A DNA stretch of 64,000 nt from Fibrisoma limi BUZ 3 (lineage in GTDB: Bacteria; Bacteroidota; Bacteroidia; Cytophagales; Spirosomataceae): positions 372,001-436,000 of the forward strand of contig NZ_CAIT01000009.1 in the NCBI RefSeq assembly GCF_000296815.2. The letters run 5' to 3'. Made by a program: the position numbers and the translations under genes. Shown here in pieces: positions 50,657 through 59,239 of the stretch; position 1 is the first letter of the stretch, and each line of letters begins with the position of its first letter. The notes under the pieces were generated by a model. It ran no database searches. It saw nothing but the letters and a program-made list of their open reading frames with translations, and was not told the origin of the DNA.

Positions 50657-52618
50657 CTAAAATACCGTTTGATAGATTCTGCACTGAGCTTCGTCGAACA
50701 GCCGATTACTGGCGAGTTCCCCTGGCAACGTATCAGGTAAAGCGCCTGTCATGGCCGCGGCAAATACGTACCCCGATGTTTCTTCATGGGTCCAGACAAC
50801 GTAGTCGGCTTCGCCCGGGGCAACCAACCACTGCGTTCGTTTGCCGGTAATCTGTGGCCAGATTTGCTCCGCCAGTTGCCGCATACGTTGAATTATGACA
50901 AATTGATCGGCGTTTTGCCCCCATTCGAATGGTCCGTGCGTCACTTTATCTGGCTGCCGGTCATCTTCAATCCGAAACACATACAGCTTTGTGTATTCTT
51001 CATTAGCCCCCCGCTGTTCGTGCAGGTTACGCACCTCGAAACCCAATCCAACGTAGCTGGGCATATCTGTCAGGAACAGGGCCGTAAAGTATCGGAATAG
51101 ATTACCCGTTCGGTAAAACTCATCGAATCGGGGATCGTCCTTGTCGGCCGTCATTACGGTAAAATTGGGCGCGAACTGACGCGTCTTTAGCCAGTGGTAG
51201 TACGTCTGGAAGCGATCGACAAACAAAGGTGATCCTATTACCGTCGATTGCAGATCGCCGAGGGTTGAGTCGGCCTCGATGGCTTCCAGGTGGTCGAGTT
51301 CGTCGCCGTAGCCCATTGTATCGGGCGGAGCCAGGAACGTTTCAGCAAAGAACGCGTAATGTGGTGTGCCATGCTGCCGGACATACTGCTTAATGGCCCG
51401 CAGCGGGTCGTAAAAGGGACCTGGCGTTAGCGGAACCCCCTCAGGCCGCATCTGGACATGGGCCATGTCGCCCCGCATAAAATCGAAGTTGTAGGCTCGC
51501 TGGCAATCGTGGTATTTATGGCAAACGTAGTCCCAGGCCGGGTGATTGGGCCGGTCGAAGTCAAGCGCCCACTGCTGGTTATCGTTTTCTGGCTCATAGA
51601 AGCGATACCGGGCCAGTGGCCCGAACACCCGCGACATCGTTTCGGGCTTATCGAAGGCGTATTGATACCAGATCTGCCCGAAGTCGTCGAGGACGTAGTC
51701 GGTCGGATCGATATGCAGCCCCCGGTAGGGTGGTGCCATCGTCATAGGTAGGGTTTCAAAGCCCTGGGCAGTCAGGTAGCGGATCAGCTCAAGCCGTCGG
51801 CTGAGTCGCCCTCCGTAATCGTTCGGATGGCCAAATAGAATACGCGTACGCTGTTCGTCGGTCAGGATACTTATATCCTGAGAGAAAAAAAAGTCTTTGG
51901 CAAACGTCAGGGGGGTTCCGTCGGCGGCTCCGTAAAATTTCAGGTATTGCCAGATCGCGCCTTCCACCTGTCGATACAGTGTAGCCGAGTGGCTGGTCAT
52001 CGTAGCCCCTTCGCGTTGTACCCATTCGAACAGCGACGGACAAGCCAGTACAATTTCTGAAAAACGGTCGGTATGCGGAATTACGTCCATGCCTACCGTT
52101 CGGCCCATTGTATGCAGCAGATTGACAACGATTTTAAGCTGTTTTTCAACGGTGTTCAAAGCGGGAACCGCCTGGGCCAGCTCAACACTGAAAAATTCGG
52201 GATTTATCTGCCAGCTCACCATCCCGTACAGACTACCAACCACACCCGGCTCCCAGATCGGCAGGAGGTGAATACTGTCGTGGCCGGCTGGTAGGGTGAA
52301 AACATAGTTGACTACATTCCAGAATGACCCAATGGTCCGTACGTTGACGCCGACCATGTTACTACGTTTTAGCCAGGTGCCATCGGGCTGGTCGGCAACG
52401 GGGCTGGCGATGGTTTCGGATGGGTCCAGCGCCCGTCGCAGCCTATCGGTCCCAAGTCGCTTGTGAAGGATTTCCAGCGTCTGGTACACCGGAAACTGCA
52501 CAGCCGTTTGAGGTAACAGATTAGGTATAAATGACTGTTGCCCCGATGTATAGGCTTCTGTATACACGCTGTAACGCTGCTGCCAGTCAGTCAGAAGGTT
52601 ATGGAAAGAGGTAGGCAT
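50657..52618 (-). CDS. Divergent GH13-like alpha-amylase family enzyme
   Basis: The 653-residue protein has the four conserved regions of the GH13 (alpha/beta)8 barrel in altered form: region I MDVIPHTDR (177-185), region II NFDFMRGD with the presumed nucleophile Asp384, region III FFAETF with acid/base Glu426, and region IV TADKDDPRF in which NHD is replaced by KDD (Asp494 or Asp495). There is no signal peptide, so it probably acts on alpha-glucans or related sugars in the cytoplasm. The subfamily cannot be given; it lacks the usual partner genes. The promoter box ends four bases before the ATG. Confidence 0.82.
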   Translation of the reverse strand: MPTSFHNLLTDWQQRYSVYTEAYTSGQQSFIPNLLPQTAVQFPVYQTLEILHKRLGTDRLRRALDPSETIASPVADQPDGTWLKRSNMVGVNVRTIGSFWNVVNYVFTLPAGHDSIHLLPIWEPGVVGSLYGMVSWQINPEFFSVELAQAVPALNTVEKQLKIVVNLLHTMGRTVGMDVIPHTDRFSEIVLACPSLFEWVQREGATMTSHSATLYRQVEGAIWQYLKFYGAADGTPLTFAKDFFFSQDISILTDEQRTRILFGHPNDYGGRLSRRLELIRYLTAQGFETLPMTMAPPYRGLHIDPTDYVLDDFGQIWYQYAFDKPETMSRVFGPLARYRFYEPENDNQQWALDFDRPNHPAWDYVCHKYHDCQRAYNFDFMRGDMAHVQMRPEGVPLTPGPFYDPLRAIKQYVRQHGTPHYAFFAETFLAPPDTMGYGDELDHLEAIEADSTLGDLQSTVIGSPLFVDRFQTYYHWLKTRQFAPNFTVMTADKDDPRFDEFYRTGNLFRYFTALFLTDMPSYVGLGFEVRNLHEQRGANEEYTKLYVFRIEDDRQPDKVTHGPFEWGQNADQFVIIQRMRQLAEQIWPQITGKRTQWLVAPGEADYVVWTHEETSGYVFAAAMTGALPDTLPGELASNRLFDEAQCRIYQTVF

Positions 52619-52622
52619 AGAA

Positions 52623-52653
52623 CAAATGTATCCGTAGTCAGTGGGTTTTCAAA
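52623..52653 (-). promoter_or_regulatory. Promoter of the GH13-like gene; leaderless geometry
   Basis: On the minus strand TTTG (52653-52650), exactly 19 bases, then TACATTTG (52630-52623). Four bases (TTCT) separate the box from ATG 52618. Confidence 0.75.
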
Positions 52654-52729
52654 CCGTTTGTTAGCACAGGCAGTTTGTAGATAGATAAACCAAATCAGTC
52701 GGATAAAGAATATAGAGTCCGTAGCGCCT

Positions 52730-53851
52730 ATGCAGGATGTCATCATTGCCGGTGGTGGGCTGGCGGGCCTTGTCAGCGCTCTGGAACTCGCGCAGGCGGG
52801 GCACCGTGTAACGCTGATCGAACGCAAAACGTATCCGTTTCACCGGGTTTGTGGCGAGTACGTCTCCAACGAGGTAAAGTCTTATCTTCAGTCTCTTGGC
52901 GTTGACCTGGGAGCGCTGGGAGTGGCCTCTATTGGACAGTTCTGGCTGTCGGCACCGTCGGGACGCTCTTTGCGGGCTCCGCTCGACCTGGGCGGTTTCG
53001 GCGTCAGCCGCTACACGCTGGATTATGAGTTGTTTAAACTCGGTGAAGAGGCAGGGGTTCAGTTTGTGCTCGGAAAAACAGTCGATGATATTGTCTTTAC
53101 GGATGAGGCTTTCATCGTCACACTGAACGATGGTGATACGATGACCAGTCGGTTAGTCATCGGGGCCTTCGGCAAACGGTCGAAGCTGGACAAAACCTTT
53201 AACCGGGCGTTCATGAACCAGCCGTCGCCCTACATTGGCGTCAAATATCACATCCGGACCGATTTTCCGACTGACCTGATTGCTCTGCATAACTTTCCGG
53301 ACGGCTATTGCGGCATGTCGGCCATTGAAGACAATAAATATTGTCTCTGCTACCTGACTACTCGCGATAATATCCGACGGTTCGGTAATATCCCTGACAT
53401 GGAAACGGCTGTTCTCCATCAGAATCCGCATTTGAAAGCAGTTTGGGCAAACTCCGACTTCTTATATGAAAAACCGGAGGTGATCAATGAGGTATCGTTT
53501 GCCGCCAAACAGGCCATCGAAAACCACATTCTGATGGTCGGCGATTCGGCTGGGCTCATTACACCCCTCTGTGGCAACGGCATGGCGATGGCGATCCACG
53601 GTGCCAAACTGGTCAGCAGCCTGGCCAATCTTTTCCTGGCGGACCAGTTGTCGCGGTCGGCGCTGGAAAACCACTACCAGTCGGCCTGGTCGCAACGGTT
53701 TGCGCGCCGGCTGTGGGTTGGCCGAACGGTCCAGCGCCTATTCGGCGACAGGTGGTTATCGGAAGCGGCCGTCAGCGTATTTGGGACGTTCAGACCCGCT
53801 CTTACGAGCGTTATGCGGCAAACCCACGGGGAAATGGTACCCGTTTACTGA
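52730..53851 (+). CDS. FAD-dependent oxidoreductase, geranylgeranyl reductase-like
   Basis: The 373-residue flavoprotein starts with the dinucleotide-binding motif VIIAGGGLAGLVSALELAQAGH, has the FHRVCGEYVS segment that is typical of geranylgeranyl reductase/lycopene-cyclase-like FAD proteins, and the FAD motif GDSAGLITPLCGNGMAMAI (about 270-288). It would reduce or hydroxylate a lipid or polyketide-type substrate. In other Bacteroidota such genes often accompany pigment or alkylpyrone genes, but none is seen here. Converges on the Lrp gene with a 3-base gap. Confidence 0.87.
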   Translation: MQDVIIAGGGLAGLVSALELAQAGHRVTLIERKTYPFHRVCGEYVSNEVKSYLQSLGVDLGALGVASIGQFWLSAPSGRSLRAPLDLGGFGVSRYTLDYELFKLGEEAGVQFVLGKTVDDIVFTDEAFIVTLNDGDTMTSRLVIGAFGKRSKLDKTFNRAFMNQPSPYIGVKYHIRTDFPTDLIALHNFPDGYCGMSAIEDNKYCLCYLTTRDNIRRFGNIPDMETAVLHQNPHLKAVWANSDFLYEKPEVINEVSFAAKQAIENHILMVGDSAGLITPLCGNGMAMAIHGAKLVSSLANLFLADQLSRSALENHYQSAWSQRFARRLWVGRTVQRLFGDRWLSEAAVSVFGTFRPALTSVMRQTHGEMVPVY

Positions 53852-53854
53852 CAG

Positions 53855-54307
53855 TCAGATCGGCACTACCGTCGAATTTTTCACTTCGGCCATCACAAAA
53901 AAACTGCTGATGTGCAGGATGCCCGGAATGACCGACAGCCGTTCCTGGTAAAACCGATTGTAAGACTCCATATCCTGGCTGATGATCTTAACGAGGTAGT
54001 CGAACGTACCGGACACCCGGTTGCATTCGAGCACTTCCGGCAACTGACGAATAGCCGCGTCGAAGTCGGCAAACGTATCCCGCGTCTGTTTGTCGAGTGT
54101 TACCTGGCAGTAAATCATCAGCAGGTTACCCAGCTTTTTCTTATCGAGAATCGTTACGTATCGGTCGATGAATCCTTCGCGTTCGAGCCGCTTGATTCGC
54201 TCGTGGACCGGTGTCTTCGACAGGTTGATCTGCTGCCCGATTTCCTGGATAGTCAGGCGGGCGTTTTCCTGCAGCAAAGCCAGAATCTGACGATCAATTT
54301 TATCCAT
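53855..54307 (-). CDS. Lrp/AsnC-family transcriptional regulator
   Basis: The 150-residue protein has an N-terminal winged helix (DKIDRQILALLQENARLT; IGQQINLSKTPVHERIKRL) and the RAM ligand-binding domain (about 65-145) with VSGTFDYLVKI. I start at ATG 54307, since the in-frame leader to 54367 is unlike Lrp proteins. It stands divergent to the alanine dehydrogenase gene, the classic arrangement of an alanine-responsive regulator and its target, so control of ald is inferred. Confidence 0.93.
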   Translation of the reverse strand: MDKIDRQILALLQENARLTIQEIGQQINLSKTPVHERIKRLEREGFIDRYVTILDKKKLGNLLMIYCQVTLDKQTRDTFADFDAAIRQLPEVLECNRVSGTFDYLVKIISQDMESYNRFYQERLSVIPGILHISSFFVMAEVKNSTVVPI

Positions 54308-54443
54308 TGTCGGGGATGACGGAAATTTTACGGTGGCCGGACAACATTTCTGCAATAGTAAGAACAAATTCCTGCTATGCAGCTGAAATTACATACAGTT
54401 TCCTAAATTAATAGGTACTCTTAGAAAATTTATACCATCAATT

Positions 54444-54451
54444 TAGTTTTG
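54444..54451 (+). promoter_or_regulatory. -7 box of ald (TAGTTTTG)
   Basis: A perfect TAnnTTTG 32 bases before ATG 54484. A TTA lies 20 bases upstream in place of a TTG. The 176-base gap to the Lrp gene should hold the regulator binding sites. Confidence 0.55.
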
Positions 54452-54483
54452 CTTTATTGATACCTTCAAACTCATTCAGCATC

Positions 54484-55614
54484 ATGGTTATTGGTGTTCC
54501 CAAAGAAATTAAAAACAATGAGAACCGGGTGGCTTTAACCCCGGCAGGTGTGGCCGAGCTGCGCAAGCACGGACATACGGTATACGTTCAGGTCAATGCC
54601 GGCGAAGGCAGTGGGTTCGAAGACGAGGAGTACATTGCGGCCGGGGCACAGATGCTGCCCACGATCGAGGACGTGTACGGCATCGCCGAAATGATCATGA
54701 AGGTGAAGGAGCCGATCGCGCAGGAATATGGTCTGATTAAAGAAAATCAACTGCTGTTCACCTACTTTCACTTTGCTTCGTCGGAGGAACTGACGCGGGC
54801 TATGCTGGCTAAAGGTGCTGTTTGCCTTGCCTACGAAACTGTAGAAAAAAACGATCGTAGTCTGCCGCTGCTGGTTCCAATGTCGGAAGTAGCCGGCCGT
54901 ATGGCAGTTCAGGAAGGGGCTAAGTATCTCGAAAAACCGCTGAAAGGCCGGGGTATTCTGCTGGGTGGCGTACCAGGTGTAAAACCAGCCAATGTCCTGA
55001 TTCTGGGCGGTGGTATCGTCGGCACACAGGCCGCCAAGATGGCTGCCGGTCTGGGCGCGCACGTAACGATCATGGACATCAGCCTGCCGCGTCTGCGCTA
55101 CCTGTCGGACATCATGCCGTCGAACGTACAGACGATGATGTCGAACGAATACAATATCCGCGAGATGATTAAGGTATGCGACCTGATCATAGGGGCGGTA
55201 CTGATTCCGGGAGCCAAAGCTCCGCACCTTATCACCCGCGATATGCTGAGTCTGATGCGGCCCGGTACGGTGCTGGTCGACGTAGCCGTTGACCAGGGTG
55301 GCTGCATTGAAACCTGCCAGCCGACCACACACGAAAATCCGACCTATATCATTGACGGCATCGTACACTATTGCGTGGCCAACATGCCCGGTGCAGTGCC
55401 CTACACAAGTACGGTTGCCCTCACGAACGCAACGCTGCCCTACGCGCTGCAACTGGCCAATAAAGGCTGGCAGCAGGCTTGCCGCGACAACATGGACCTG
55501 CAACTGGGTCTCAACGTAGTGGATGGCAAAGTGGTGTACAAAGGCGTAGCTGATGCATTCGGTCTACCGCTGACCGACGTTAAGGAAATCCTGCGCGACG
55601 AAGTCGAAGCGTAA
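54484..55614 (+). CDS. ald: Alanine dehydrogenase
   Basis: Ald interconverts L-alanine and pyruvate plus ammonia with NAD(H). The 376-residue protein begins VIGVPKEIKNNENRVALTP, with the N-terminal substrate domain, and has the NAD-binding site ILGGGIVGTQAAKMAAGLGA (about 171-190) and the GLPLTDVKEIL end. I start at ATG 54484; an in-frame TTG at 54457 lies right after the promoter box and is not likely. A large inverted repeat follows the stop. Confidence 0.95.
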   Translation: MVIGVPKEIKNNENRVALTPAGVAELRKHGHTVYVQVNAGEGSGFEDEEYIAAGAQMLPTIEDVYGIAEMIMKVKEPIAQEYGLIKENQLLFTYFHFASSEELTRAMLAKGAVCLAYETVEKNDRSLPLLVPMSEVAGRMAVQEGAKYLEKPLKGRGILLGGVPGVKPANVLILGGGIVGTQAAKMAAGLGAHVTIMDISLPRLRYLSDIMPSNVQTMMSNEYNIREMIKVCDLIIGAVLIPGAKAPHLITRDMLSLMRPGTVLVDVAVDQGGCIETCQPTTHENPTYIIDGIVHYCVANMPGAVPYTSTVALTNATLPYALQLANKGWQQACRDNMDLQLGLNVVDGKVVYKGVADAFGLPLTDVKEILRDEVEA

Positions 55615-55621
55615 GGTTTAG

Positions 55622-55718
55622 TTAAACGCAAGGGGCGTCAAGAAAACGTAGCGTTCGCAGAGGAAATAAGTATTGTTCCTTGCGAGCCTTGCGTCTTCTT
55701 GGCGCCCCTTGCGTTTAA
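55622..55718. repeat. Stop-proximal inverted repeat after ald
   Basis: Arms 55622-55648 and 55692-55718 match over 27 bases, with one G-U pair and one mismatch, around a 43-base loop that itself can form a smaller hairpin. The left arm begins 8 bases after the ald stop and the right arm runs 4 bases past the stop of the converging gene (55715). Confidence 0.85.
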
Positions 55719-56002
55719 AGATAGTGACTCACCAGGTCCCGCCACTCCTCTTCCAGCGAACCGCTGAAGACCGGTGCTTTGGCCCGACGATACCAATAGC
55801 CGGCATTCCACTGATCGCCCTCTTTCCGATGGAGGTATGCATGCAAGCGGTCATAATCGGCCACGCCCTCGCGGCTTTGCGCAATATCATGAGCTTTGCC
55901 CCACTGATCGCCGGCATCATACCAGAGCGCTTCAAGAATCGGGTGAAGACCCGCTGGGGGCTGAGGTTGCCCGAGCGTGGCAGTGAATTCGTCGATGGTC
56001 AT
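55715..56002 (-). CDS. Conserved small protein of unknown function
   Basis: The 95-residue protein has the conserved core LEALWYDAGDQWGKAHDIAQ and LHAYLHRKEGDQWNAGYWYRRA, which I recognise as a widespread uncharacterised family in several phyla. It is cytosolic and helical. The ATG overlaps the stop of the preceding membrane-protein gene by four bases (ATGA), so it is translationally coupled to it. Confidence 0.85.
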   Translation of the reverse strand: MTIDEFTATLGQPQPPAGLHPILEALWYDAGDQWGKAHDIAQSREGVADYDRLHAYLHRKEGDQWNAGYWYRRAKAPVFSGSLEEEWRDLVSHYL

Positions 56003-57516
56003 GGCAATGCTTGTTTCAGGTACGTTTCGTAGGCCGGGGTCACGTAAATGGTATACGTATTTAACCGAACGGCTCGGTAGGGCTGCTTCATCACCCGGGG
56101 CAACCGGTCGCTCAGTTTTTGAAAATCGTCGTTAGGGATAATGGCCACGTCGGCTCTTTCCCACTGTTTATCCGTTGGCCAGATGTTATAATGTTTGTGA
56201 AAAAACGGAATCAGAAAATCAAACACATATACATTGGAACGAGCCGGAATGGTTTTCGCTAGTTGCTCAACCACAGCTACGTCCGAATCGGGTAGCAACG
56301 GCATCTTCTGTGGATCATACCGATACGTAAATGTATCATGAAAGATGGTATCGAGCCGAAAATCGGAACGGGCAAAATGTACAATCGGTAGCTGAACCGC
56401 AAATAAGCCAACCGCCAGCGCCACGGGTTGCCAGGAGGGTGCCGGCACTACCTCATCTTTGAATACCAGCCATACGATAGCTACGTAGCACACCGAAAAT
56501 GCGTACATCAGTACGAACCGGGGTGGCCAGGTCAGCGATACCAGATCGAACGCGGGATTGGTGCCATAATAGTGTGACCCCTGTACCCAGTTCGACGCCA
56601 GCAGGGCCGCCTGCGCCACAGCGTAGATCAGCAGCAGACTACCCGCCTGCCGAAACCCAGTGCGATAGAGTACGTATACCAGCAGCAGGATCGAGGGCAG
56701 TAACAGCAGGAAGTTGTTCAAAAACAGGCGCAGGTTCCGGGCAATGAAATCGGCCTGATAAATACCGTCCCTGATCACCTGTAGAGCTTGTTGTAAGCGG
56801 GGTTCGGGCTCAGCCGCGTGGTTTTTATAGGACAGAAACAGCATACCCACCACGAACAAAACCGCCCATCCCCCCAGAATGAGCCAGAATCGACGACGAG
56901 CCAGAATACCAAAAACGGATCGATTAGCCCGGTGTACGTATTGCACGCATAAATAGGCCAGGTGGATACCACCGGCCAGCAACGCCCCGTCCTCCTTAAC
57001 CAGCACGATCAGAGCCGCAGTGAGCAGAAACCATCCTGTTCGTCCATTGAACAGCGCCAGCACAAACAGCACAGACAAAGGATAGTACGTCAGCTCCGGA
57101 TGCCAGCCGAAACCGGGGTGATCATTGAACCAGAACCAGACCGGCCCGAACAGCAGTACGACCAGGGCCACCCACGCAAACCAGCCGGTGGTACGTCGGC
57201 TCATCTCCCGAAGCAGCAACGTATAACTAAGCAGGTACAAACCAATCAGCACAATAAACGCTCCATAAGCGCCTAGTACGTAGATCAGCGGCCCCCACAG
57301 CAGCATCGCATAATTGTTATGAATCCGGTCGTCGTACCCCCATACGTTCTCGTAGAGCACCGGACGGCCGTCCATCCAGCTACACGACAGTTGCAGAAAC
57401 GCATACATGTCGTTGTAGGTGTAGTAAAGAGATTGAAACCGAATGACTTTAAAGGCCAGAAAAAGTAATAGCAGCACGCTACTCACGATGGTCAAACCAA
57501 TCCATCTACGCATCAT
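55999..57516 (-). CDS. DUF2079-family membrane protein, GT-C-like (copy 2)
   Basis: The 505-residue protein has about 12 hydrophobic helices. Near the N-terminus YTYNDMYAFLQLSCSWMDG and then HPGFGWHPELTYYPLSVLFV and KEDGALLAGG are DUF2079 signatures. This family is grouped, as I recall, with GT-C glycosyltransferases that use lipid-linked sugars, with an acidic residue in the first large loop; here NDM. A soluble C-terminal domain follows. Start is at ATG 57516, aligned to the paralogue; the earlier GTG 57603 would overlap it. It is paralogous to the gene at 57591-59090. Confidence 0.85.
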   Translation of the reverse strand: MMRRWIGLTIVSSVLLLLFLAFKVIRFQSLYYTYNDMYAFLQLSCSWMDGRPVLYENVWGYDDRIHNNYAMLLWGPLIYVLGAYGAFIVLIGLYLLSYTLLLREMSRRTTGWFAWVALVVLLFGPVWFWFNDHPGFGWHPELTYYPLSVLFVLALFNGRTGWFLLTAALIVLVKEDGALLAGGIHLAYLCVQYVHRANRSVFGILARRRFWLILGGWAVLFVVGMLFLSYKNHAAEPEPRLQQALQVIRDGIYQADFIARNLRLFLNNFLLLLPSILLLVYVLYRTGFRQAGSLLLIYAVAQAALLASNWVQGSHYYGTNPAFDLVSLTWPPRFVLMYAFSVCYVAIVWLVFKDEVVPAPSWQPVALAVGLFAVQLPIVHFARSDFRLDTIFHDTFTYRYDPQKMPLLPDSDVAVVEQLAKTIPARSNVYVFDFLIPFFHKHYNIWPTDKQWERADVAIIPNDDFQKLSDRLPRVMKQPYRAVRLNTYTIYVTPAYETYLKQALP

Positions 57517-57590
57517 AGGCAACCGAAATCCCTTCAGGGTAATGTAGTGATTATTAACAGAACTAATTTTTGGGGCAAATGGCCGTTTTG

Positions 57591-59090
57591 TCAACGAATA
57601 CACTGTTTTACGGCACGTTCGTAAGGAGCCGAAACGTACAGGTTATACGCCGTAAGCCGAATGACCTGATACGGTTGCCGCATCGGCAGTACCTTCCGTA
57701 ATCCCTGCGGATCGTCAATGGGCAGCAGCGCCACATCGGCCGGGCGATACTGATTACCCGTTGGCCAGATGCCGTAGTGCCGGTGAAAAAAAGGTACCAG
57801 AAAATCAAACGCAAAAACGTTGGAACGGGGCGGCAACCGATCGGCCAGGCAACGGACAACGGCCAGGTCTCCGGCCTGGAGATACATCGGATTTTTTTCG
57901 GCATGATACCGCCCCCGCAACGTAGCGGCCCACTCGCGGGGAGAGGGAAAATCCGGACGAGCCAGGTACAACAGCGGCACCTGTAACGCCAGCAGCCCCC
58001 CGCCTATCAAACCCAGGGGCAGCTTCACAACAGGTTGAAAGCTCCCCCCCATTTCGTACAGCAGGATTGTCAGAAAAGCGGCCGAAAACGCCCACAATAG
58101 TATGAATCGGGGGGGCCAGGTCAGTGAAACCAGATTGAACAACGGCTGACCGTAATAGTGGGAACTCTGCACAAAATTCAGGCCTGTCAGCACAAGGATT
58201 CCGACAAGCCACATCACCAGAACGTTGCTGACGACGGGGCTTCCCAGCGCACTGCCAAACCAAAACAGCAACCCCAGCACCGGCAGGAGCAGCAGCACCG
58301 ACTGCCCAACCAGTAGCAGCGTTTGCCGCCAGAATGGCAACGTCCCAATGTTAGTCTCAATCAGATTCAGAGCCTGTTGCAGCCGGGGCTCAGCAAAGTT
58401 GTTTTTGTAACCCAGCCAGGCCATACCCACAACGAATACGATTCCCCAGCCTAACCCGATCAGCCAGAATCGGGGCGTTGCCAGCCATTGCCACAGCGGA
58501 CGCTTTGGCTGACCATGCACGAACCTGACTCCCTCGTACGTAAGGTGAATTAATGCTCCCAGGATGGCACCATCTTCTTTAATCAGCACGACGGCTAGCC
58601 CTGCCACTATCGTAGCCGGGCGGCTTGTTTCAACAAGGGCCAGTGCAAACAGGATAGCTGCCGGCAGGTAGGTCAGTTCGGTATGCCAGCCAATATTTGG
58701 GTGATCGTTGAGCCAGAACGAAACCGGCCCCAGTAACATCACCCCCAAAAAGGCATAGCGCGCCCAGGTCGGTACATCCCGCCGGGCCAACCGTTCATTA
58801 GCCAGCCCATAGCTGACCAGCAGCAGCAGCGTCTGCACTGCAAACAGGCCATAGACGCCGAACGCCCGGCAGAGCGGCCCCCATAATACTACCGTGTAGT
58901 AATTATGAATTTTGTGATGATAGCCCCAGATATTCTCATACATGAACGGGCGTCCATCCATCCAGCTGCACGACATCTGCAAAAACGCGTACATATCATT
59001 GTACGTATAAGCGAGCGTCTGGAAGCGTAGTAGTTTAAAGGCAAAAAAAGCGAGCAGCAATAGCCCGATCCAGTAAGTTGAGCGTTGCAT
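57591..59090 (-). CDS. DUF2079-family membrane protein, GT-C-like (copy 1)
   Basis: The 499-residue protein has the same plan as its downstream neighbour: about 12 hydrophobic helices, YTYNDMYAFLQMSCSWMDG near residue 28, NIGWHTELTYLPAAILFALAL, IKEDGAILGALIHL, and a C-terminal soluble part. The two share whole motifs along their length, so they are a tandem duplication. A promoter box TAAGTTTG (59112-59119) lies 21 bases before ATG 59090; the longer reading from 59114 begins inside that box. A glycosyltransferase role with polyprenyl-phosphate sugar donors is inferred. Confidence 0.85.
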   Translation of the reverse strand: MQRSTYWIGLLLLAFFAFKLLRFQTLAYTYNDMYAFLQMSCSWMDGRPFMYENIWGYHHKIHNYYTVVLWGPLCRAFGVYGLFAVQTLLLLVSYGLANERLARRDVPTWARYAFLGVMLLGPVSFWLNDHPNIGWHTELTYLPAAILFALALVETSRPATIVAGLAVVLIKEDGAILGALIHLTYEGVRFVHGQPKRPLWQWLATPRFWLIGLGWGIVFVVGMAWLGYKNNFAEPRLQQALNLIETNIGTLPFWRQTLLLVGQSVLLLLPVLGLLFWFGSALGSPVVSNVLVMWLVGILVLTGLNFVQSSHYYGQPLFNLVSLTWPPRFILLWAFSAAFLTILLYEMGGSFQPVVKLPLGLIGGGLLALQVPLLYLARPDFPSPREWAATLRGRYHAEKNPMYLQAGDLAVVRCLADRLPPRSNVFAFDFLVPFFHRHYGIWPTGNQYRPADVALLPIDDPQGLRKVLPMRQPYQVIRLTAYNLYVSAPYERAVKQCIR

Positions 59091-59111
59091 GGGCGGTATT
59101 AATGCTGAGCG

Positions 59112-59119
59112 CAAACTTA
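59112..59119 (-). promoter_or_regulatory. -7 box of the DUF2079 operon (TAAGTTTG)
   Basis: A perfect box on the minus strand, 21 bases before ATG 59090. It lies in the divergent 149-base gap to the methyltransferase-GT2 fusion gene. Confidence 0.6.
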
Positions 59120-59179
59120 ATAGTTTAAGGTTGTATCTACCGAATTCTCAATCCACAACAACTGAATGTTTCTTTTTTT

Positions 59180-59187
59180 TATACTTG
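59180..59187 (+). promoter_or_regulatory. -7 box of the methyltransferase-GT2 gene (TATACTTG)
   Basis: Seven of eight matches to TAnnTTTG, the same variant as at 7294. It is 52 bases before ATG 59240. No -33 TTG is seen; a T-run occupies that place. Confidence 0.45.
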
Positions 59188-59239
59188 CGTAAGTATCTAC
59201 CTACACTATTGGTTACCTAATCATTTAACGATACCCACC

